From Manis javanica (lineage: Eukaryota > Chordata > Mammalia > Pholidota > Manidae), in contig NC_133161.1 of the NCBI RefSeq assembly GCF_040802235.1, forward strand, positions 150,093,121 to 150,157,120: DNA of 64,000 bases, in the 5' to 3' direction. Shown piece by piece: positions 58,942-64,000 of the stretch (positions are counted from its first letter, which is position 1; each line of letters opens with the position of its first letter). The notes beneath the pieces were generated by a model. That model saw only the letters and a list, made by a program, of their open reading frames with translations, was not told the DNA's origin and made no database searches. The translations under genes and the position numbers were made by a program.

Positions 58942-59217
58942 CTTGGGTGAGGGAAGTGTCCGAGGCCCTGCGGCCCTCTCTGAAGCTCACAGGCGACCTG
59001 TTGTGGGCCTCTCGTTTCTGAGAGCTCAAAGCCTGCATGGCTGGGTTGGCAGGTCTCAGGCTTACGAAGGGTGACGTCATGCGTGGCGATGGCTGATTTG
59101 CTAACAGGAGGTCCTTCAGGGAAGGGTTGTCCTCCAGGAAGTTCAGGTCCCTCCCCATGTCATACTCAGAGTCTACACTGTCAAGGGAGGTGTTCTCACT
59201 CATGGAGAAAATTTTCC
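58942..59217 (-). CDS. SIK2: SIK2 internal exon
   Basis: After TTAAAG: GG of a split Gly codon, then [80 protein letters not shown] and [11 protein letters not shown], ending with G before donor GTGAGC. 'GRRASDTS' is a basophilic kinase-type motif conserved in SIK proteins. The human form I remember has three or four extra residues (SVQ) after EYDMG, probably splice variation. No lesion. Confidence 0.94.
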
Positions 59218-59711
59218 CTTTAAGAGAAAAAAAAATGAATGGACGGGGTATGACCAACAGCAAATAGCATCTTTGAACATGGGATACAAAGCATAACCAA
59301 CTTGAGAGTTCAGAGCTACAACACCCTTAATCTCCAACTGGAACATATTCTAGAGCCTTTTTACATGTTCATTTAGTCAGCTTCACTTTTTTTCTTTTTT
59401 TTTTCCAGCTTCACTTTTAGTGGGGAAAGCGCTGCAGGACCTGTGACCCTAAGGTCTTTGCCACTGCAAGGGCCAGACCGAAGCATCACATGGCGCCCAG
59501 TGCACCCCGGGACCAGGGCAGCCGACTCACACCTCTCATCTGGTCTCTTGGCTGCTGAGCAGGTCTGATCCTACAGTGCGCTGAGGGTGTTCATAAAGGA
59601 ACAGACACAGGCTGCCTTCCAAGAACTGTCTGGTACCATTCCTACTTCTCAGAGACTGGAGTGTGCCTTGATGCTGTGGAGACAGAGGCCGCAGCTTACC
59701 ATGCATCATAC

Positions 59712-59940
59712 CTGAACCAGGGATCGCGACCAGCTGATCCGTCACCTCTGAGAGTGTGTGCCGCCTCTGCCCGCTGCGTGTGGACTGGAGTGCACCAAAA
59801 GCCTGGCTGGGGTCTTCCTCGGCCACTCCCTCTGTCTCCAGCCCTTCATCGATGGAGGTCTCCATCACATTGCTGGGCAACGACTGGCAGCCCTTTCTCA
59901 CCAGGACAGGAGGCACGGGGTCCAGCAGACAGCCATTTAC
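59712..59940 (-). CDS. SIK2: SIK2 internal exon containing the PKA-type RRHTLS site
   Basis: 76 codons plus one base, from [20 protein letters not shown] through [20 protein letters not shown] and [20 protein letters not shown] to [16 protein letters not shown]. Acceptor ACATTCAG, donor [14 protein letters not shown] fits the protein kinase A and 14-3-3 docking site known in SIK2 (Ser587 region in human), through which cAMP signalling inhibits the kinase. The site is fully conserved here, which supports a regulated, functional gene. The preceding exon (ending ECVDTPK in human) was not found within the window. Confidence 0.94.
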
Positions 59941-62084
59941 CTGAATGTCAGGGTGAGAGGGTGTGTGAGGGAGACTATTAGTCGCTGCACTGCTGAGATG
60001 CTAGAAAAACACACAAACGAAAAAAGTGTCAAGGCCTGTGGCTAAAACAAAGCAAAATATACACATTTATCACTAATGACAACACGCAGGTTAGATGTTA
60101 AGGCAAGTGAGCTGCAGCTCTGGGGACAGATGCCCATGGCGACCTAGCCTGGCACTGTGTCCAGGTTCCCCTCAGCCTCTCTGCAGTGGTTTCCAGGTGA
60201 ACAGGGCCATAGTAGCTTGAGGCCAACCAGTTTTTTTTTTTTTTAAATAAGGGAAACAAAGAGGGGAAGATGAGATTTAACAAAACAAACTGGCTCACAG
60301 CTTTGAAAGGCGTAGCCGCCAGCATTCTTGTGACCTCCAACCACAAAACGTACTGGGAGGTTCTGGATGTACTTTTATGCTCCTAAATTAGCATAATGGT
60401 ACCTGTCCATTTGATTTAGCCTTTAATTGGTTCTGTGTGCCTAGTGAATGGAAAAAAGAATTCTTTAAAGACAGGCTGGTACCACAAAGGGGACTGAAGA
60501 AAGAACGCACACAGCCGACAGCCCAAGCCTTTCATTATAGGATAACTAATACCTCACAGACCCCGAATCCCAGCAGAGGCTAGTGAGCACCGTGCACAAA
60601 TTCCCTCTCCAGCAGTGCACACAATGGCTTGTTGTTCTACCCCACAGGGGCTCACAGCTCCCCAGCGAGAGCGCTGCCTTCCTTTGCAGTTGCCAAGCAG
60701 ACCACTTACTGGCAGGCGGAAACAGCAGCCGGGGGAGCTGTGGTTGCAGGTTCTTCTGGCTGGTAAAAGTCCCAATGAGGAAGCAATTATTTACCTCATC
60801 ACCCAAACTATTCCCCCATGGGATTGTTGGGTTTTCTCCTGTGAAAAGCTGCTCAGGAATGGCTGGTCATAAGCGCTGAGCTCTGCACAGTGCTTCACCT
60901 GGAATACACTGGGTAGAGCTATTGTTGCCCCTGGGAGCAAAACTCGTGTTGTGAGAGGTGACGTGGGACATCACTGGGCTGTGCCAGACACAGGGAACTT
61001 ATGGTGTCTCTTATGGTAAATGGTAACCACTCTGAAGGTGCTGCGAGGCCCTTTATTTGAGAAGAAGATGTGGGTGACTCAGATCTTTGTTTGCTTGGGG
61101 AAGGGGGTAGTTATTGCATGAAAACTGTTCTGGGGCTGTAGACATTACTAGGGGACATTACTAGGTGGCTGATGCATCCAGGGATTTAAACTGGCAAGTG
61201 GTCACTTAAAAGGGAGAGTGGAAATGCTTTCTTCCTAGATGAACACCAGTCTTCCCCATGGCAGCGGAAACCAAAAGCTCTGAAATCTGGCCAGCAACTC
61301 TGACAGTCCCCTTGGCCCGGCCCCTCCCTGGGGAGGGTTCCCATGTGACCACACTCCAGTTTTCTTGTAGGAAAGAATCGCTGTTTGGGAACTTTTATTC
61401 ATACCTCTAGGTTCCTTAACTGTCCATTAACACAATTTCTAAGACTAGCAAGAGATGATTTAGAAATGGATAAAGAATAGAGTGCTATTCAGTAAACATC
61501 TGAACACCTTCACACTTACAGCTTATGTCAGCTTATTTTCAGGTATTTCTTGCCTGGTTGTAATTATAGCCTTACAACCAGGTTCTTTTTTCCTAACAGA
61601 GAAAAGTCGCCTTTTTTTTGGAGTACTCATAAACCTTGCAGTCCCTCTAAACTCACAACATTTTCTTAAATTGTCTGCTTATAAATTAACTACTTTATCC
61701 AGACTATAAGAAGAATTAAAACCTTTCACTTAAAAATGCTTGCAGAATTCAGTTTCATCTTGGGACAGGTAGGAAACAGTGATCTGGTTTTTCAGATGCT
61801 GCCTGGTGACCAATCAGAATGCACTGTGGGCCAGTGCTGCTGTGGATTACAGGCCTTCAGAATACAACCTCAGTGAGATTCACACCAAATACATTTTTTT
61901 TGTCTTAAAGTTCAGCTGATCAAAGACCTCATATGCGACAGGTGTAAACGTGTAAGACTTAAACTCTCAGAAAGTCTACCAGCAACTGGCGACACCCTAA
62001 GCCTGCCACAGATACGAAATTCTGGCACAGGAGACTGGGAGACTGACGTGGACAGCATAAATTCACATACTGGAGCCCTAACTG

Positions 62085-62405
62085 CAGTGTGGCTGTGTTC
62101 AGACCTGGGACAACTAAGGAAGTGTAGTTAAAAGAGGGTAAAGGGGTGGGGCCCTGAGCCAGCAGGATTTGTGTCCTTACAAGAAGAGATGCTGGGAAGC
62201 ATGCCTCCTCCCCACCAGAGCAGAGGGGACCAGCCCGGGGAGAGCGTACTGAGAAGGTGGCCCTCTAAAAAGCTAGGAAGAGAGTCAAACTGGTCAGAAA
62301 CCCTCATCCTGAACTTGAGCCTCCAGACCTGTGAGAAAGTGTTTCTGCTGTTTAAGCCTCTAGCTTGTGGTGCCTGGTTATGGCAGCTAAGCAGACTAAG
62401 AGAGC
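62085..62405 (+). mobile_element. ERVL-MaLR (MLT1-like) solo LTR
   Basis: Order of landmarks: 'TTTGTGTCCTTACAAGAAGA', 'AGAAGGTGGCCCTCTAAAAAG', 'TTGAGCCTCCAGACCTGTGA', 'TTTCTGCTGTTTAAGCCTCT' and 'GGTTATGGCAGCTAAGCAGA'. These follow the 3' half of the MLT1-type LTRs as I remember them. Very diverged, no coding sequence. Confidence 0.55.
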
Positions 62406-62539
62406 CGAGCCATGTACAACGGCAGCCAGTGAGCCTGCGGGCCTGGCATGTGCCTCATTTAATTTGTACCCCAAGTGCCTGGCTGTTTGGCATATATATA
62501 TTGAGAAGGTGCCGCTCAAATGTTAGTTTCATCTTTTAT

Positions 62540-62640
62540 TATAAGCAAGTTGCTTAACTTCTATAAGGCTCAATTCTTTTCACTTGTAAAATGGGAATGA
62601 AGTTATTTGAGAGGATTAACTAAAATAGTGAATCTTATTA
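62540..62640 (+). mobile_element. MIR fragment, plus orientation
   Basis: 'AAGTTGCTTAACTTCTATAAGG', 'CTCAATTCTTTTCACTTGTA' and 'AAATGGGAATGAAG' match the central MIR region. Confidence 0.55.
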
Positions 62641-63639
62641 TTATTATTTCTTGACCAAAGAGAATCCTTTATAACAACAAAAATTTTTAAAGCATGAGAA
62701 TAAAACTATTTTCTTTTAAAGCATTTTTACAATTTTTCACCAAAATAAATGAATAACCAGGTGAGGAAGGAAAAAACTGGGGAACCCAAGTTCCAGAAAT
62801 AGATTCAAAGGTAATAATCAGAGGTATAGTCAAAGATTTAGGCACAAGGATATTCACCTGAAGCACATAAAGGATGCAAAAAAAATTAAAGTACCTGATG
62901 TCCAAAAATAGGAGAGGAGGTAAATAAGGGAACACCTAATACAACATATTGACAGTTGTTAAATATAACTCCTACCTTTGAGGAAGATTTCATGATATGG
63001 GAAAAACCTCATATTATATTATGCAAAAAAGCAAGGTACAAAATTACATTTAATAGAATATAGTTTTGTCTTAACAATTCTACATAACTGAGCTACCCTA
63101 TACTCATTCACCCACCCACCAATCCATCTATAACCCACTGTAAGGAAACATCCCAAAACACGCTTATCTTTGGGTAGTGGGATTATGGCTAAGTTAAATT
63201 TGTCTTTCTCTCTCTCTGAATTTTCCATGTGTGATTCTGACTGGTTTGATTTTTTTAAATTATCAATTAAAAAAATCAAACTCAAATAAAAGGACAATTT
63301 CTCCCCTTTATAAATAAAGCCTTAGAGTTAACACCAGTATGAGTTTTGATGTATATCATTTTCAGACCATCTCTTACATGTACAACCTTTATAATAAAGA
63401 TATAAAAAACGTGAACAGAAACGGGACACCTCTACTACACTTGCATTTTCACAGTTTAGCCTCACAGTTCCCTGCTGATAAATAGTTACAAAGGTGTTAA
63501 CGTGGGACATCCTTTTATTATAATCTCTAATAAAATGATAAAAGAGACTGAGATGTATGTGTGTATACAATTCATTATTCCCATATCTGAAGATAACAAA
63601 AACACTAATTTGAATAGGTACCTGCACCCCCAGGTTCAC

Positions 63640-64000
63640 TGCATTATTCACACCAGCCATGACATGGAAACAGCCTAAGCAACTGTCAATGACTGAGTGG
63701 ATAAAGATGTGGTACATGTAGCCAGTGGAATATTACTCAGCTAAAAAAAACCCCCAAGGAAATCCTACCATTTGTGACAACATGGATGGCCCTTGCAGGC
63801 ATTATGCTAACTGAAACAGTTCAGAAAGAGAAAGACAAAGACTGTATGATCGCTTCGTCATATGGAATCTAGAAACAAAAAGACTCTCAGAAAAAGAGAT
63901 CAGACTTGGGGTTACCCGAGGTAGGGGGTCAGGGAGGAGGAATTGGAGGAAGGTGGCCAAGGCACAAACGTCCAGTTGTAAGATGAGCAGTAGAATGTGC
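63640..64000 (+). mobile_element. L1 3' region, plus orientation, cut by the window end
   Basis: 'GACATGGAAACAGCCTAAGC', 'GTGGATAAAGATGTGGTACA', 'GGAATATTACTCAGCTAAAA', 'ACAACATGGATGGCCC' and 'TATGCTAACTGAAACAGTTC' are the hallmark sequence of old mammalian L1 3' ends. The element continues beyond 64000. No working ORF2 is present. Confidence 0.88.

Larger units (their letters stand above)
59941..64000 (-). other. SIK2: SIK2 intron (continues beyond the window)
   Basis: No further SIK2 exon was recognised between 59941 and the end. Several short frames occur, for example around 60.55-60.8 kb, but none matches the kinase or UBA-linked regions. Contents include an MLT1-like LTR, a MIR fragment and an L1 3' end. 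Confidence 0.65.

Noticed and set aside
60546..60806. Open minus-strand frame as the next upstream SIK2 exon
   Set aside because: It does not resemble the expected SIK2 segment ending ECVDTPK and lacks a convincing acceptor/donor pair in phase with the exon at 59712-59940.
1..64000. CRISPR arrays, operons, bacterial insertion sequences, tRNA or rRNA genes
   Set aside because: Nothing of the kind was seen; the window is mammalian nuclear DNA with split genes.

Overview
The window is nuclear DNA from a placental mammal. Exons are short, flanked by GT/AG splice sites and separated by kilobase introns full of MIR, L2, L1 and DNA-transposon relics. Gene order and orientation match the mammalian ALG9 - PPP2R1B - SIK2 block (human 11q23.1, shown here in the opposite orientation). 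The L1 3' ends (tail with 'TGTTGTACACCTGAAACTAA') have the style seen in laurasiatherian mammals. I recognise no Alu, carnivore tRNA-Lys SINE or ruminant BovA/tA element. A roughly 245-500 bp retroposon present three times here reminds me of pangolin sequence, but that is an impression and not a demonstrated assignment.

Layout. 1-9470 is the last intron and last coding exon of ALG9 (+), ending with a poly(A) signal at 9446. 9471-22050 is intergenic, with old repeats and an unexplained CpG island at about 15.15-15.43 kb. 22225-53275 holds the exons of PPP2R1B (+), the beta scaffold (A) subunit of protein phosphatase 2A, in the expected order. 55753-59940 holds six 3'-terminal coding exons of SIK2 (-), with a probable long 3' UTR running down to about 50.35 kb. 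59941-64000 is SIK2 intron, ending in an L1.

The main result is that PPP2R1B looks like a unitary pseudogene. It keeps introns, order and splice phases, so it is not a processed copy. The lesions are: an expanded, frameshifted exon 1; a stop in exon 2; a stop plus a 4-nt deletion in exon 4; a 17-nt deletion in exon 6; a GT-to-CT donor in exon 11; an AG-to-GG acceptor in exon 13; and a stop in exon 14. Exons 3, 5, 7-10 and 12 are still open. ALG9 and SIK2 on either side look functional. If this holds, the animal depends on PPP2R1A alone for PP2A scaffolding.

Other points of interest are two degraded exon 'echoes' inside PPP2R1B introns, a retroposon/L1 chimera bounded by one target-site duplication, and an L1 ORF2 endonuclease fragment that has a perfect 15-bp duplication but no poly(A) tail. 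The last PPP2R1B exon still lies antisense within the likely SIK2 3' UTR. Exon assignments rest on remembered human family sequence and were not checked by alignment software.
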